Below, one piece after another: positions 25,963 through 35,251 of a DNA stretch of 64,000 nt. Origin of the DNA: Bordetella parapertussis (GTDB taxonomy: Bacteria > Pseudomonadota > Gammaproteobacteria > Burkholderiales > Burkholderiaceae_B); NCBI GenBank assembly GCA_945895265.1, contig CAMDEF010000007.1, forward strand, positions 1 through 64,000, read 5' to 3'. Positions within the stretch are counted from its first letter, which is position 1. Each line of letters begins with the position of its first letter. Both the position numbers and the translations under genes were made by a program. A model generated the notes under the pieces. It worked only from the letters and a program-made list of their open reading frames with translations, had not been told where the DNA came from and searched no databases.

Positions 25963-27339
25963 TTGGCTTGCGCCACGACTGCGCGTGACAACCAACAGCA
26001 GATTCGTGCGCTTTGTCGCAAGGCGACCAGCGTGACGCTATGCCGTTTTGAAGATCGACTGGCGGGCGAAGCGAAGGTCTTGTCTGGGTTGCGCCAACGC
26101 ATCACCGCACGCAGCTCGGTCGAACTGCCTGCTGCCTTTGCAGCCATTCAGGCCGCACAAAGCGCCGGACACTGGATCGCCCTGATGCTCGACTACGAGC
26201 TCGGCGAGTGGTTTGAGCCAACGCTGCAATCAACCGCACGCGCTGCACAGGCTGAGCTGCCAACACCGACTGGCGCTGCGCAGACTCAACTCAAGCCGCG
26301 TAGCCGTTTAACCGCACTCGTCTTTGATTCAGCCACGATTGAAAAGCCTTGGAGTCTCAGTTGTATCGAGAAGACTAAGGCTGAGGCTGAGGCTGAGACT
26401 GAGACTGGAATTGAGGCCGCGACCGAGAATGAGACTGAGGCGGAGACCGCCGCAACAACACCGGCCTCAATTACCTCAGTCACGGCAAGCCTGTCGCAAA
26501 CCGATTACTTTGACAGAATTCAAAAAATCAAAGAATGGATCGCACAAGGTGAGGTCTATCAAATCAATAGCACCTTTGCCCTAAACGTAGCCACGCAAGG
26601 CTCTGCACAACAGCTGTATCGCCAGCTCGCCAATCAACACCCTAGCGCACATGCCGCGTTTATCGAAGATGATGAGCAAACAGTTTTATCGTTTTCACCA
26701 GAGTTATTCTTACAACGTCGCGGTACAACGTTAATCACTCGCCCAATGAAAGGGACGGCACCCCGCTCAAACGACCCACTCGAAGATCAACGGCTTGGCG
26801 AGCGTCTACAAGCGAGCGAAAAAGACCGCGCTGAAAATCTGATGATCGTCGATCTGTTGCGCAATGATCTTGGTCGTATCGCCTTACCCGGTAGCGTCGT
26901 TGCAGAGCCTTTGTTTTCGCTTGAGGCGTATCCCTCGGTCTGGACGATGACCTCGACCATTCAAGCCACGATTGCACCCGAGACCTCACTTGAACAGATC
27001 TTGCGGGCACTATTTCCGTGTGGCTCGATCACTGGTGCACCTAAAATCGCAGCGATGAAACGTATTCAACAAACCGAAACGCAAGCACGTGGTTTGTATT
27101 GTGGCAGCCTTGGCTGGCTGGCGCCCGATGGCGATTTCTCACTGAATGTCGCCATTCGCACGTTGCTACTCAAGCAAGACGGCAGCGGTTCGTATCACGT
27201 GGGCGGCGGGATCGTGCACGACTCGGTGGCCGAGCTTGAGTGGGACGAATGCCACTGGAAAGCACGAATCGTTATTGACAGACCCGAACTTAGCCAGCCT
27301 CAGCCGCCTCCAAACCTTGAGTCGCCTAGATCTGAGTAA
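25963..27339 (+). CDS. pabB: Aminodeoxychorismate synthase component I
   Basis: 458 residues. The C-terminal chorismate-binding domain shows VYQINSTFAL, the RPMKGTAPR motif with the lysine typical of PabB (TrpE has alanine there), DLLRNDLGR, and GSITGAPK. It converts chorismate and glutamine-derived ammonia to 4-amino-4-deoxychorismate for folate. The frame begins directly after the uvrA stop and the first usable codon is TTG at 25963, implying coupled translation; no better start precedes the conserved CRFEDRL region. An unusual Glu/Thr/Ala low-complexity insert near residues 137-163 comes from a hexanucleotide repeat. pabC follows after 46 bp. Confidence 0.9.
   Translation: MACATTARDNQQQIRALCRKATSVTLCRFEDRLAGEAKVLSGLRQRITARSSVELPAAFAAIQAAQSAGHWIALMLDYELGEWFEPTLQSTARAAQAELPTPTGAAQTQLKPRSRLTALVFDSATIEKPWSLSCIEKTKAEAEAETETGIEAATENETEAETAATTPASITSVTASLSQTDYFDRIQKIKEWIAQGEVYQINSTFALNVATQGSAQQLYRQLANQHPSAHAAFIEDDEQTVLSFSPELFLQRRGTTLITRPMKGTAPRSNDPLEDQRLGERLQASEKDRAENLMIVDLLRNDLGRIALPGSVVAEPLFSLEAYPSVWTMTSTIQATIAPETSLEQILRALFPCGSITGAPKIAAMKRIQQTETQARGLYCGSLGWLAPDGDFSLNVAIRTLLLKQDGSGSYHVGGGIVHDSVAELEWDECHWKARIVIDRPELSQPQPPPNLESPRSE
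26372..26449 (+). repeat. Degenerate hexanucleotide repeat inside pabB
   Basis: Thirteen 6-bp units of the type AGGCTG/AGACTG encode alternating Glu with Ala or Thr. The first units (AGGCTG three times, AGACTG twice) are exact. Because the unit is two codons, gain or loss of a unit changes linker length but not the frame. It lies between the N-terminal region and the catalytic chorismate-binding domain. Confidence 0.85.
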
Positions 27340-27385
27340 CATAGGTCTTTTCTTGAAAGTCGATCACGCCGCAATCGCATTAAAT

Positions 27386-28066
27386 ATGACAACGAATGCC
27401 CACCGCTTTGAATTAATTGAAACCATGCGCGCCGATTCGCAAGGTCAGATCCCACTACTTTTTGGGCATTTGCAACGCCTGCAAGCCTCTGCACTCGGTT
27501 TGGGATTTAACTGGCCTGGCCGCGTCGCCGTTGAACAAGCGATTCAAACCGCGCTATTGAACAGGGCAACGTCAACTGAGAGCGCGCGGGTGCGCCTCTT
27601 AATGACGCCCAACGGTGAGCTTCACATCACGACCGCGCCGTTGCCTGCGCTACAAACACGCCCTTTGGTGGCGCTGGCATCACTCACGCTTGATAGCCAT
27701 GAAGCACTACTTCAACACAAAACCACCCATCGCCCTTGGTACGACCCAACGGCAGAGTGGCTCGGTACGCATCAGGATTTTTTTGATTTAATTTTTTTAA
27801 ACGAACGCGGCGAGTTATGCGAGGGTAGTCGCTCAAATATTTATCTTAAGCAAGAAAATGACTGGGTGACGCCGCCCTTAGCCTGCGGCTTACTGGGCGG
27901 TGTCATGCGAGAGCATTTGTTAAGAACGCATCAAGTACGAGAAACCGTACTGACGCGCGCCGATTTTGAACAACCGGCAGCTAGCCTCAGGCTATCGAAC
28001 GGGCTGCGCGGTTGGTTTGAGGTGCAGCGCGCAGATTTACTCTTTCCAGGGCGCGACCTTCCATAA
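27386..28066 (+). CDS. pabC: Aminodeoxychorismate lyase (PLP fold type IV)
   Basis: 226 residues. Class IV aminotransferase features include FELIETMRAD, the LFGHLQRLQASA segment with a conserved arginine, and LCEGSRSNIYL with the PLP-binding glutamate region, then the PPLACGLLGGVMR loop. It releases pyruvate from aminodeoxychorismate to give 4-aminobenzoate, completing the PabB step. The annotated ATG at 27386 keeps the conserved start MTTNAHRFELIETM, though no good Shine-Dalgarno is visible. The last 30 bp overlap the 3' end of the convergent Bug-protein gene. Confidence 0.88.
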   Translation: MTTNAHRFELIETMRADSQGQIPLLFGHLQRLQASALGLGFNWPGRVAVEQAIQTALLNRATSTESARVRLLMTPNGELHITTAPLPALQTRPLVALASLTLDSHEALLQHKTTHRPWYDPTAEWLGTHQDFFDLIFLNERGELCEGSRSNIYLKQENDWVTPPLACGLLGGVMREHLLRTHQVRETVLTRADFEQPAASLRLSNGLRGWFEVQRADLLFPGRDLP

Positions 28067-29020
28067 CTGAAGCAAATCTTTTTCAGTTGAGATCAATTCT
28101 TTTTCGTAAGCCGCTGGAGCCAGGTAGCGCACAGGGGCAAACAGCAAGGCAGCTTGTTTTAAATAGCCTGGATCGGCAGCGGCTTGACCAACAGCCTTGA
28201 CCAGTTTTTCACGAACGTCAGCGGGTAATCCTTTCGGTGCCGCCAGCCCGCGCAGCGACGCGCTTTCCATCTGAAACCCCTGCTCTGCAAACGTGGGGGT
28301 ACCAGGCGCCAAGTTTGTGCGCTTAAGTGACATCTGACCCAACATACGCATTGGGGCGCCACCTTGCATGAATTGCAACGCTTCTCCGACGTTGATCGCC
28401 CCAACCACTAACTGCCCGGTCAGAATGCCGCTACGTACTTCGGCCGATCCTTTGTAAGGGATGTGCGTCAGTTTGACGCCTGCAGCGCGTTCAAAAAATA
28501 GCATCGCTAAATGATCATCAGAACCAACGCCTGTCGAGCCCACGGTCACTTTACCGGGATTCGCCTTCGCGTACGTCACGAGGTCTTTTAGGTCTTTCAT
28601 GGGACTCGCGCTGTTCACGGTGAAAGCACCAGGATCGTCCACCAAATTACCGATCAGATCAAAACCCCTCCAGGTGTAGTTGGCCTGGCGCTCAATTGGA
28701 ATCGAAATCAAATTGGGGGTATTCAAAAAGCCAATGGTGTAGCCGTCGGGTGTGGCCCTTGCGAGTTCTGTAAACCCGATCGCACCACCTGCCCCTGCCT
28801 TATTGCTCACGACAATTCGCGCATCGTTACCCAAGTATTTTTCAACATAGGGCGCGATCAATCGAGCGATTAAATCGGTGCCACCACCTGGCCCATAGGC
28901 TACGAGCATGGTGATGGGCTTCTCGGGGTAGCCTGCCGCGCTTGCCGTTGCAGACATGCCTAACAACAACACCCCAGAGAATAAAGCCCGCTGAACAAAG
29001 TTCTTCAAAAAAATTTTCAT
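28037..29020 (-). CDS. Bug-family (TctC-like) periplasmic substrate-binding protein
   Basis: 327 residues with a signal peptide ending at about ATASAAG (residue 28). The mature start YPEKPITMLVAYGPGGGTDL, then VVSNKAGAGGAIG, ARATPDGYTIG and IPYKGSAE are Bug signatures. It heads no visible transporter but is last in a run with a hydroxyacid dehydrogenase, an RraA-like protein and a hydroxyacid oxidase, suggesting a hydroxy- or dicarboxylate ligand. GGGAAC precedes the ATG. Its 3' end overlaps pabC by 30 bp. Confidence 0.92.
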   Translation of the reverse strand: MKIFLKNFVQRALFSGVLLLGMSATASAAGYPEKPITMLVAYGPGGGTDLIARLIAPYVEKYLGNDARIVVSNKAGAGGAIGFTELARATPDGYTIGFLNTPNLISIPIERQANYTWRGFDLIGNLVDDPGAFTVNSASPMKDLKDLVTYAKANPGKVTVGSTGVGSDDHLAMLFFERAAGVKLTHIPYKGSAEVRSGILTGQLVVGAINVGEALQFMQGGAPMRMLGQMSLKRTNLAPGTPTFAEQGFQMESASLRGLAAPKGLPADVREKLVKAVGQAAADPGYLKQAALLFAPVRYLAPAAYEKELISTEKDLLQLWKVAPWKE

Positions 29021-29053
29021 CGTAAAGTTCCCGTGTTAAGTAAAGTTTCAGTA

Positions 29054-30079
29054 CTAACCAAACATCTTCTTGTAGCGTTCAAGAAACACTGGCCAAACTT
29101 CAGGGTTGGCCATGCGAGGTGCGCGCTGTCCTTTCAACATACCCTCAATTTGCTCAGCTGCCATCGAGGCCGCATTACGTCGCGCCTCGTGGGTCACACC
29201 CGCAATATGATAGGTTGCCGTCACGTTGGGCAAAGAGAGCAAAGGGTTATCTTGTGCCGGAGGTTCAACCGACCACACATCCAGCCCTGCGCCCGACAAG
29301 TGGCCGTCACGTAAGGCCTCGTATAACGCCTTTTCGTCATGGATACCGCCACGCGCTGTTGACATAAACACAGCACCTTTTTTCATAGCGCGGTATTGCT
29401 CGGCACCAAAATAGTTCAGCGTTTCTGGCGAACGTGGGCAATGCACGGTGATCACATCTGCTTGCGTCAACAGTTCATTGAACGTCACAGACTTTGCGCC
29501 ACGCGCCTGAATCTCTTCATCTGATAAAAAGGGATCGTGACCGATAATGTTCATCCCAAACGCCTTGGCCAACTGAGCCACGCGTCGGCCAATATTGCCC
29601 AGCCCAACGATACCAAGTGTCAAGCCACGAATCTCGTTACCCATTAAATCTTCACGCGTGGTGTACGCGTTGGCACGCATGATGCGATCACACGCCGTGA
29701 TACGGTGTTTAACCGACAACAACAAACCCATCGCATGTTCAGCAACCGAGTCGGCATTGCAACTCGATTGATTCACAACCAACACGCCGTGGCGGTTACA
29801 GGCCGCGAGATCAATCGGATCGTAGCCCGCGCCCGAGGCCGAGGCGCACAACAAGTTCGGGCTCTTTTTAATCAAGTCGTCATTCACCCACCACTGAGGC
29901 GGCACCTCGTCGCGCGCTGCACAGATGTGATACACGTTAGTATTTTTAAATACCTCGAGCGTTTTCTTCTCATCATCCGAATAGCGACAAACGGTGAGAT
30001 CAATATCAGCGACGCCTTTCAGATGCTGATCGAATACAGGGTTTATCCAGAAATCAAAACGTACGACTTGCTTTTTCAT
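29054..30079 (-). CDS. D-isomer-specific 2-hydroxyacid dehydrogenase
   Basis: 341 residues. The NAD-binding motif GIVGLGNIGRRVAQ lies in the middle, and the catalytic triad is visible: Arg in STARGG, Glu in SVEPP, and His in TYHIAGVTHEA. The enzyme interconverts a 2-keto acid and a D-2-hydroxyacid; the exact substrate is unknown. I chose the ATG at 30079 with GAGA upstream; an 18-codon extension to 30133 lacks family sequence. It lies 135 bp after the RraA-like gene. Confidence 0.9.
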   Translation of the reverse strand: MKKQVVRFDFWINPVFDQHLKGVADIDLTVCRYSDDEKKTLEVFKNTNVYHICAARDEVPPQWWVNDDLIKKSPNLLCASASGAGYDPIDLAACNRHGVLVVNQSSCNADSVAEHAMGLLLSVKHRITACDRIMRANAYTTREDLMGNEIRGLTLGIVGLGNIGRRVAQLAKAFGMNIIGHDPFLSDEEIQARGAKSVTFNELLTQADVITVHCPRSPETLNYFGAEQYRAMKKGAVFMSTARGGIHDEKALYEALRDGHLSGAGLDVWSVEPPAQDNPLLSLPNVTATYHIAGVTHEARRNAASMAAEQIEGMLKGQRAPRMANPEVWPVFLERYKKMFG

Positions 30080-30213
30080 GTTGTCTCTCAAAATAATTCT
30101 TGAATTTTTGTGATTGCCTTCAACCCGCCACATTCAACCTGTTGCCTACGGCAACGAGCACTTTTGAGGAAGGGAGCCCTCCCGACCTAAGTCGAGCAGG
30201 GCCTCAAATCGAG

Positions 30214-30885
30214 TTATTTCAAAACACCCTTGGCACGTAAAGCCTGGTCTACCCAAGAGCGATCGAGGGTACCTTTTGCAATTTGCGCAAGAATATTTTT
30301 TTCTTTTTTCTCAACCGCCTCAACCAGCTTGGCCAACGCATCGGCACCTTCAGGGCGAATCGCAAACAGGCCGTCATCGTCGCCCACAATGATGTCGCCG
30401 GGGTGCACGACCATGCCGTCGATCGACACTGTCACGTTGATTTCACCTGGGCCTTCTTTGTAGGGGCCACGATGCGACACTGAACGTGCGAACACTGGAA
30501 ATTTATTTTTACTAATACTATCGACATCGCGGATCGGACCGTCAATCACCATGCCTGCGATCTTTCGACTCGCGGCCAGTGTCGACATGATTTCACCGAT
30601 GATGGCGTTGCGCTGCGGGCCACCCGCATCCACCACAATCACGTCACCAGGCGCAGCCATATCAATCGCTTTGTGCACCATCAGGTTGTCACCAGGTGCG
30701 GTTTTGACTGTAAAGGCACGGCCCAAGATTTTTCCGCCCTTATGAAAGGGGCGTAAATCAACGGTGCCGTTTGTGCGGCTCATCACATCGCTGATGTTGG
30801 CCACAGCAAGCTTTGCAAACCGCTTAAGTGTCGCATCGCTGACTGTATGTTTGTGGGTGTGAATCGCGAATCCGAGTTGTGACAT
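30214..30885 (-). CDS. RraA-like / 4-hydroxy-4-methyl-2-oxoglutarate aldolase-family protein
   Basis: 223 residues. GDVIVVDAGGPQRNAIIGE and GMVIDGPIRDVD carry the Gly-rich loop and the Arg-Asp pair that bind substrate and metal in HMG/CHA aldolases; the same fold serves as the RNase E regulator RraA. The catabolic neighbours favour an aldolase or oxaloacetate decarboxylase role. GGAG lies 7 nt before the ATG. Confidence 0.85.
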   Translation of the reverse strand: MSQLGFAIHTHKHTVSDATLKRFAKLAVANISDVMSRTNGTVDLRPFHKGGKILGRAFTVKTAPGDNLMVHKAIDMAAPGDVIVVDAGGPQRNAIIGEIMSTLAASRKIAGMVIDGPIRDVDSISKNKFPVFARSVSHRGPYKEGPGEINVTVSIDGMVVHPGDIIVGDDDGLFAIRPEGADALAKLVEAVEKKEKNILAQIAKGTLDRSWVDQALRAKGVLK

Positions 30886-30953
30886 GTCTGCTCCGGTGTG
30901 GTCTGTTGAATATATAAAATTTTGAAAGTCTAAAAGTCTAAAAAAAGAACGTT

Positions 30954-32129
30954 CTAACGCGCCGCACGCCCAACATACAGCAACGACTCCGGCGTCAACT
31001 CACTGAGTTGATTAATGCCCATCATCGCCATATTACGCATGACCTCTTGTTGCAGCAGTGAAATCCCATGGGCAACTCCCTCTGGCCCACCGACCGCCGC
31101 CGCATAATTAAAGGGCCGCCCTAAAAACACACTGCGAGCACCCAAGGCCAAGGCCTTCATCATGTCGCCGCCGCGCCGCACGCCGCTATCAAGCATGACC
31201 GGGCCATCTTTGAATTGCTCAACAATCTGTGGCAATACACGCAATGGGGCGACTGCCCCATCCAATTGCCGGCCACCATGGTTTGAGACGATCACAGCGT
31301 CCATGCCGTACTGCCGGGCAAGCGCAGCATCAGCAGGGTGCAATATCCCTTTAATGACTAAGGGGCCTTTCCAGCGCTTACGAATGTCGCGCACATGATC
31401 CCAACTTAATTGCCCGCGCGCTGAGAAATCGCGCGCCACATTTGCTGAAATAATGGGCGCACCGCGGGTCGCAAAAGAGTTTTCAAAGTGCGGCATGCCG
31501 TGATGCCACAGTGTTTTGAGCAGCGTGCCAAACAACCACCGCGGGTGGGTGACACCCTGCCAAGCCAAGCGCAGATTGGGTTGCAAGGGCGTTGAGAAGC
31601 CGGTGCGAACATTATTCTCGCGATTCGATGAAGCTGGTGTGTCTACCGTTATCACGAGAGTTTTGAAACCGGCGGCGTCAACCCGATCGATCAAAGGTGA
31701 GATATCTTCGGTCTTGCCATGCAAATACGCCTGAAACCATGCCTCGGGAGCACGCTCGATGAGCTCTTCCATTTTGATCAATGATGAGCCGCTCATGATC
31801 ATCGGGATATTGGCTTGCTTGGCCGCCTCGGCCAAGACAATGTCTCCGCGGTACGCCGACATCGCGGTGATCCCCATCGGCGCCATGCCAAACGGAGCGC
31901 TGTAGGTCTTGCCAAAAATTTCAACCTGCTGATTGCGATTTGAAACATCGACCAGCGTGCGTGGAATAAATTCGTACTCGGTGAAAACATCTCGGTTGTC
32001 CTGCAACGAATGACAATCTTCGCAGGCTCCTGATACATAGCCAAAAATCGGACGCGGCAAGCGCTTTTCAGCCTCGCGTTCAAAGTCTGCCATGGATAAA
32101 ATTTTTGCTAAGGCTTTACTTTGCGTCAT
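30954..32129 (-). CDS. FMN-dependent alpha-hydroxyacid oxidase/dehydrogenase
   Basis: 391 residues of the L-lactate dehydrogenase/glycolate oxidase family. The catalytic histidine lies in SNHGGRQLDG, the N-terminal FGYVSGACED block and PFGMAPMGITAM are typical, and GGDMMKALALGARSVFLGRP closes the FMN site. It oxidises an L-2-hydroxyacid to the keto acid, passing electrons to quinone or oxygen. It is the first gene of the hydroxyacid cluster. Confidence 0.9.
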   Translation of the reverse strand: MTQSKALAKILSMADFEREAEKRLPRPIFGYVSGACEDCHSLQDNRDVFTEYEFIPRTLVDVSNRNQQVEIFGKTYSAPFGMAPMGITAMSAYRGDIVLAEAAKQANIPMIMSGSSLIKMEELIERAPEAWFQAYLHGKTEDISPLIDRVDAAGFKTLVITVDTPASSNRENNVRTGFSTPLQPNLRLAWQGVTHPRWLFGTLLKTLWHHGMPHFENSFATRGAPIISANVARDFSARGQLSWDHVRDIRKRWKGPLVIKGILHPADAALARQYGMDAVIVSNHGGRQLDGAVAPLRVLPQIVEQFKDGPVMLDSGVRRGGDMMKALALGARSVFLGRPFNYAAAVGGPEGVAHGISLLQQEVMRNMAMMGINQLSELTPESLLYVGRAAR

Positions 32130-32246
32130 GTTGTTGTCGTGTTCGGTTGTTGTTATTGGTTTTCGTCTTACGTACTACGTTTTGATTCGTCGCTATGTGT
32201 GAATGCTTCGCTTGTGTTCTTGATGATCCATTTTCGTTCACGATTG

Positions 32247-33089
32247 TTAAAGAGCCGCCACGACCTTTGCAGACAAGATAGTATTCACTGCTTCTGCTGC
32301 GGCTGCAAATCCCATTGCTGCTGTGACAGTAACCGTTGAACCATACCCAGCGCAAGACAGCCCTTGCAAGGCCTCGCCCTCTGACTGTTGCTGCCACACT
32401 TCGGGTAACCGGGTGGGCTGGTCAACCCACAGCACTCGAACCCCCATTTTAGGCACCCGCTTAAGCGCTTTGCCAGCAGCGTTGGACGCACGCGCAAAAC
32501 GATGGTCGCGCCTTAAGGTATTGCGCACTCGGGCCAATAAGGCGTCATGCGTGGCTTGGGCAAGGTCGCCTACCTGCAAAGCCAATGAATTGGTTTTTCC
32601 GCCAGCCCCACCGCACATGATTAAGGCTTGCTGACGCGCTCGCGACTGCAGCACCATCGCGATCTTGGCTGCAACTTGATCGGTGCAGTCAAGTACAACA
32701 CTTAACTCAGCCGGCAGAATTTGCTGCACGTTGTCGGGAGTTAAAAAATCATCTACAAGTGTCAATCGACAGTCGGGATGAATGCTATGAATTCTTTGGG
32801 CCATCGCCGCAATCTTTGATTGGCCCAAGGTCTCAGTCAACGCATGCACCTGGCGGTTGATATTGGATTCAGCGACATGATCAAGATCGATCAGGGTAAG
32901 CGCGCCCACGCCGCTGCGCGCAAGCGCCTCTGCAGCCCATGACCCCACACCCCCAATCCCGACCACGGCAACATGCGCGTGTTGCAGTGCAGCGCCAGAC
33001 TGCGAACCGTAAAGTCGCTCAAGCCCACCAAAGCGGCGCTCTGCATCAGAAGTGTGGCTCAATTGCTCTGTTACGAGATCTTTTTGCAT
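32247..33089 (-). CDS. tcdA: tRNA threonylcarbamoyladenosine dehydratase
   Basis: 280 residues of the E1-like ThiF/MoeB superfamily. The adenylation nucleotide site VVGIGGVGSWAAEALARSG, LIDLDHVAESNINRQ and the VLDCTDQVAAK block identify TcdA (CsdL/YgdL), which cyclises t6A at position 37 of tRNAs to ct6A. The C-terminal hydrophobic segment is typical for membrane association. It is divergent from the MFS gene across 71 bp. Confidence 0.9.
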   Translation of the reverse strand: MQKDLVTEQLSHTSDAERRFGGLERLYGSQSGAALQHAHVAVVGIGGVGSWAAEALARSGVGALTLIDLDHVAESNINRQVHALTETLGQSKIAAMAQRIHSIHPDCRLTLVDDFLTPDNVQQILPAELSVVLDCTDQVAAKIAMVLQSRARQQALIMCGGAGGKTNSLALQVGDLAQATHDALLARVRNTLRRDHRFARASNAAGKALKRVPKMGVRVLWVDQPTRLPEVWQQQSEGEALQGLSCAGYGSTVTVTAAMGFAAAAEAVNTILSAKVVAAL

Positions 33090-33160
33090 GATCTACCCAA
33101 AAAACCGCACGGCGCGCTCGACAAGAGCGCGCGAGAGGAACACAATTTACCCTTAATACT

Positions 33161-34399
33161 GTGAGCATGCCGCCGCCCCTACCTTCGCCCCAACCTCTAC
33201 CGTCTGCTTTGGCCAGCGCGGGGGTTCTGTGTCTGTTGATCATGCTAGTACACATTGCGATTTCGGGCGGCAGAGTTGCCGTTACCTTGACCGCACTCGA
33301 GCTCGGGCGCTCGACTTTTGAGGTCGGCGTACTCATCGCGGTATTTGCGCTTTTACCAATGCTCTGCTCGGTCCAGGCCGGCCGCTTAATAGATGCCATC
33401 GGGCCTTTCAAGCCCATGCGGGCGAGTGCGATCATGGTCATCATGGGGGCCTTATTGCCCTTCGCCTGGCAAAGTCTACCGTCTCTGATGATTGCGGCGG
33501 TCTTGATTGGTTCAGGTCATATGACCTTTCAAATCGCAGTGCAGCGCCAGATGGGTCAAAGCACCGGCGAAGAACGCCTGCGCAATTTTTCATGGCTTTC
33601 GTTAGCAATGGCCACCTCGGGGCTCGTCGGCCCGCTCGTCGCCGGCATCTCGATTGACCATCTGGGGCACCGCAGCGTCTTCGCCTTGTTGGCCCTCTCG
33701 CCGATCCTGTGTTTTGTGGGTGTCTTGCGCATGAAGCGCTATCTAGTCACCTCTCATATCAAAGCGCCCCCAAGCGAAGTCAAGCGCAGCGTCACCGACC
33801 TGTTTGCCAGCAAAGAGCTACGCAGAGTGTTTATTGCGAACATGCTGCTTTCAAGTGCCTGGGATACGCACGGCTTTGTGGTTCCAATTTTTGGCGTCAA
33901 TGCGGGTTTGTCGGCCACCACCATTGGGCTTATTTTGGCGGCTTTTGCCTGTGCCACAATCGTCATCCGCATCGTGCTGCCCTGGATTCAACGCCATGTT
34001 CGCCCGTGGCAACTGATTCACGCGGCCTTGATCGCCTCGGGCATCAACTTTTTGCTCTACCCGTTCTTATCGCAAGTTTGGATTTTGATGTCGATGTCTT
34101 TTGTGCTTGGGCTAGCGTTAGGCTCGACGCAACCCGGAATTTTGGCTCTGTTGCAGCACCATGCTCCGCCCGGTCGTGCAGGCGAAGCATTTGGTTTGCG
34201 CATGGCTTTGATTAACGGCTGCCAAGTGACGCTGCCACTGGCCTTTGGCGCTCTGGGTGCCGTCATGGGTGGAGTCATGCCGTTGTTTTGGATCACCGCC
34301 GCGGCGCTCGGCGCGGGTCGCTGGTTCACCCGCGATGCCGAACTCGCAAACCGACCCACGACCGATTCGCACCCACCCACCACACCACCGCCCAAGTAA
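33161..34399 (+). CDS. MFS transporter
   Basis: About 412 residues with roughly 12 hydrophobic segments. After the first segment, the sequence RLIDAIGPFKPMRA fits the cytoplasmic loop 2-3 region of the major facilitator superfamily. The substrate is unknown. The start may be GTG at 33161 or ATG at 33167; neither has a well-placed Shine-Dalgarno (GAGAGGA lies about 22 nt upstream). It is 5 bp ahead of the ChaC-like gene, so the two probably share an mRNA. Confidence 0.85.
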   Translation: MSMPPPLPSPQPLPSALASAGVLCLLIMLVHIAISGGRVAVTLTALELGRSTFEVGVLIAVFALLPMLCSVQAGRLIDAIGPFKPMRASAIMVIMGALLPFAWQSLPSLMIAAVLIGSGHMTFQIAVQRQMGQSTGEERLRNFSWLSLAMATSGLVGPLVAGISIDHLGHRSVFALLALSPILCFVGVLRMKRYLVTSHIKAPPSEVKRSVTDLFASKELRRVFIANMLLSSAWDTHGFVVPIFGVNAGLSATTIGLILAAFACATIVIRIVLPWIQRHVRPWQLIHAALIASGINFLLYPFLSQVWILMSMSFVLGLALGSTQPGILALLQHHAPPGRAGEAFGLRMALINGCQVTLPLAFGALGAVMGGVMPLFWITAAALGAGRWFTRDAELANRPTTDSHPPTTPPPK

Positions 34400-34404
34400 C
34401 GCCT

Positions 34405-35082
34405 ATGCCTCTCACTTATCCGGCCCCTCCACCCGCAAATACCTTTCTGCGCTGGACTGAACAAGAGCGACTGACCTCGCTTGAGACTGCATTGAAAGAC
34501 TGGCAAGAAGGGCAGGATCTCTGGATTTTTGGCTACGGTTCGCTGATTTGGCGACCCGAGTTTGAGTTTATCGAGCAGCGCCCGGCGACGCTCGACGGCT
34601 ATCACCGCTCGTTGTGCCTGTGGTCACGCATCAATCGAGGCACTCCTGAGATTCCCGGCCTCGTCTTTGGGTTAGAACAGACCGGCACCTGCCAGGGCAT
34701 GGTGTTCAAGATCTCTAGTCAAAACGTTCAACAGACCTTTGACGCCGTCTGGAAACGCGAAATGGGCACTGGCGCCTATTTGCCAAGCTGGCTCACCTGT
34801 GCGACCGCTCAGGGCGCTGTGACGGCGATGGCTTTTGTGATCGATCGACGTGGCCCTGCCTACGTCGCACAACCCCCTGAGGGTGACTTAGTTGAAATTA
34901 TCTGTCGAGCGCACGGTACCTATGGGTCGTGCTTTGATTATGTGACTCAAACTGCCGTGTCTCTGAAAGCGGCAGGGATTTGCGATGAACATCTCGCCAC
35001 CTTGACCGAGCGTCTGCTGCACTGGCGGCAAGACAACATTCAAAGCGAGTCGCCCCAACAACGACCACAACCATCCCCATAG
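34405..35082 (+). CDS. chaC: Glutathione-specific gamma-glutamylcyclotransferase, ChaC-like
   Basis: 225 residues. YGSLIW at residues 44-49 is the nucleotide-like substrate loop of gamma-glutamylcyclotransferases, followed by RRSLCLWSRINRG-like sequence (HRSLCLWSRINRGTPE) specific for ChaC, and WKREMGTGAY with the catalytic glutamate. ChaC cleaves glutathione to 5-oxoproline and Cys-Gly. Start at 34405, 5 bp after the MFS stop. Confidence 0.9.
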   Translation: MPLTYPAPPPANTFLRWTEQERLTSLETALKDWQEGQDLWIFGYGSLIWRPEFEFIEQRPATLDGYHRSLCLWSRINRGTPEIPGLVFGLEQTGTCQGMVFKISSQNVQQTFDAVWKREMGTGAYLPSWLTCATAQGAVTAMAFVIDRRGPAYVAQPPEGDLVEIICRAHGTYGSCFDYVTQTAVSLKAAGICDEHLATLTERLLHWRQDNIQSESPQQRPQPSP

Positions 35083-35251
35083 CCGGACCAACGGCCATCG
35101 CCTCAGTCGCGTCAACCGCAACAGTGTCATCAGAAACAGCCAGTAATCGCCAGCAATCCCCTTGGCAAGATGAACGTTACCCACGGTACACTGTGAGATG
35201 GCAACCGTCGCGCTCCTAAACCGGTTTTGATTTACCCCACCTGGATTCATC

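Noticed and set aside
26372..26449. Phase-variable repeat
   Set aside because: Units are 6 bp, so unit changes keep the frame; on/off switching by slippage would need a unit not divisible by three.
30141..30183. Two short hairpins (GTTGCC-TAC-GGCAAC and GGGA-GCCC-TCCC) between the RraA-like and dehydrogenase genes
   Set aside because: Short stems without a T-run; they may affect mRNA processing but are not strong enough to call.
34057..34605. 182-codon minus-strand frame across the MFS/ChaC junction
   Set aside because: Both plus-strand genes are well supported and the antisense frame shows no protein features.
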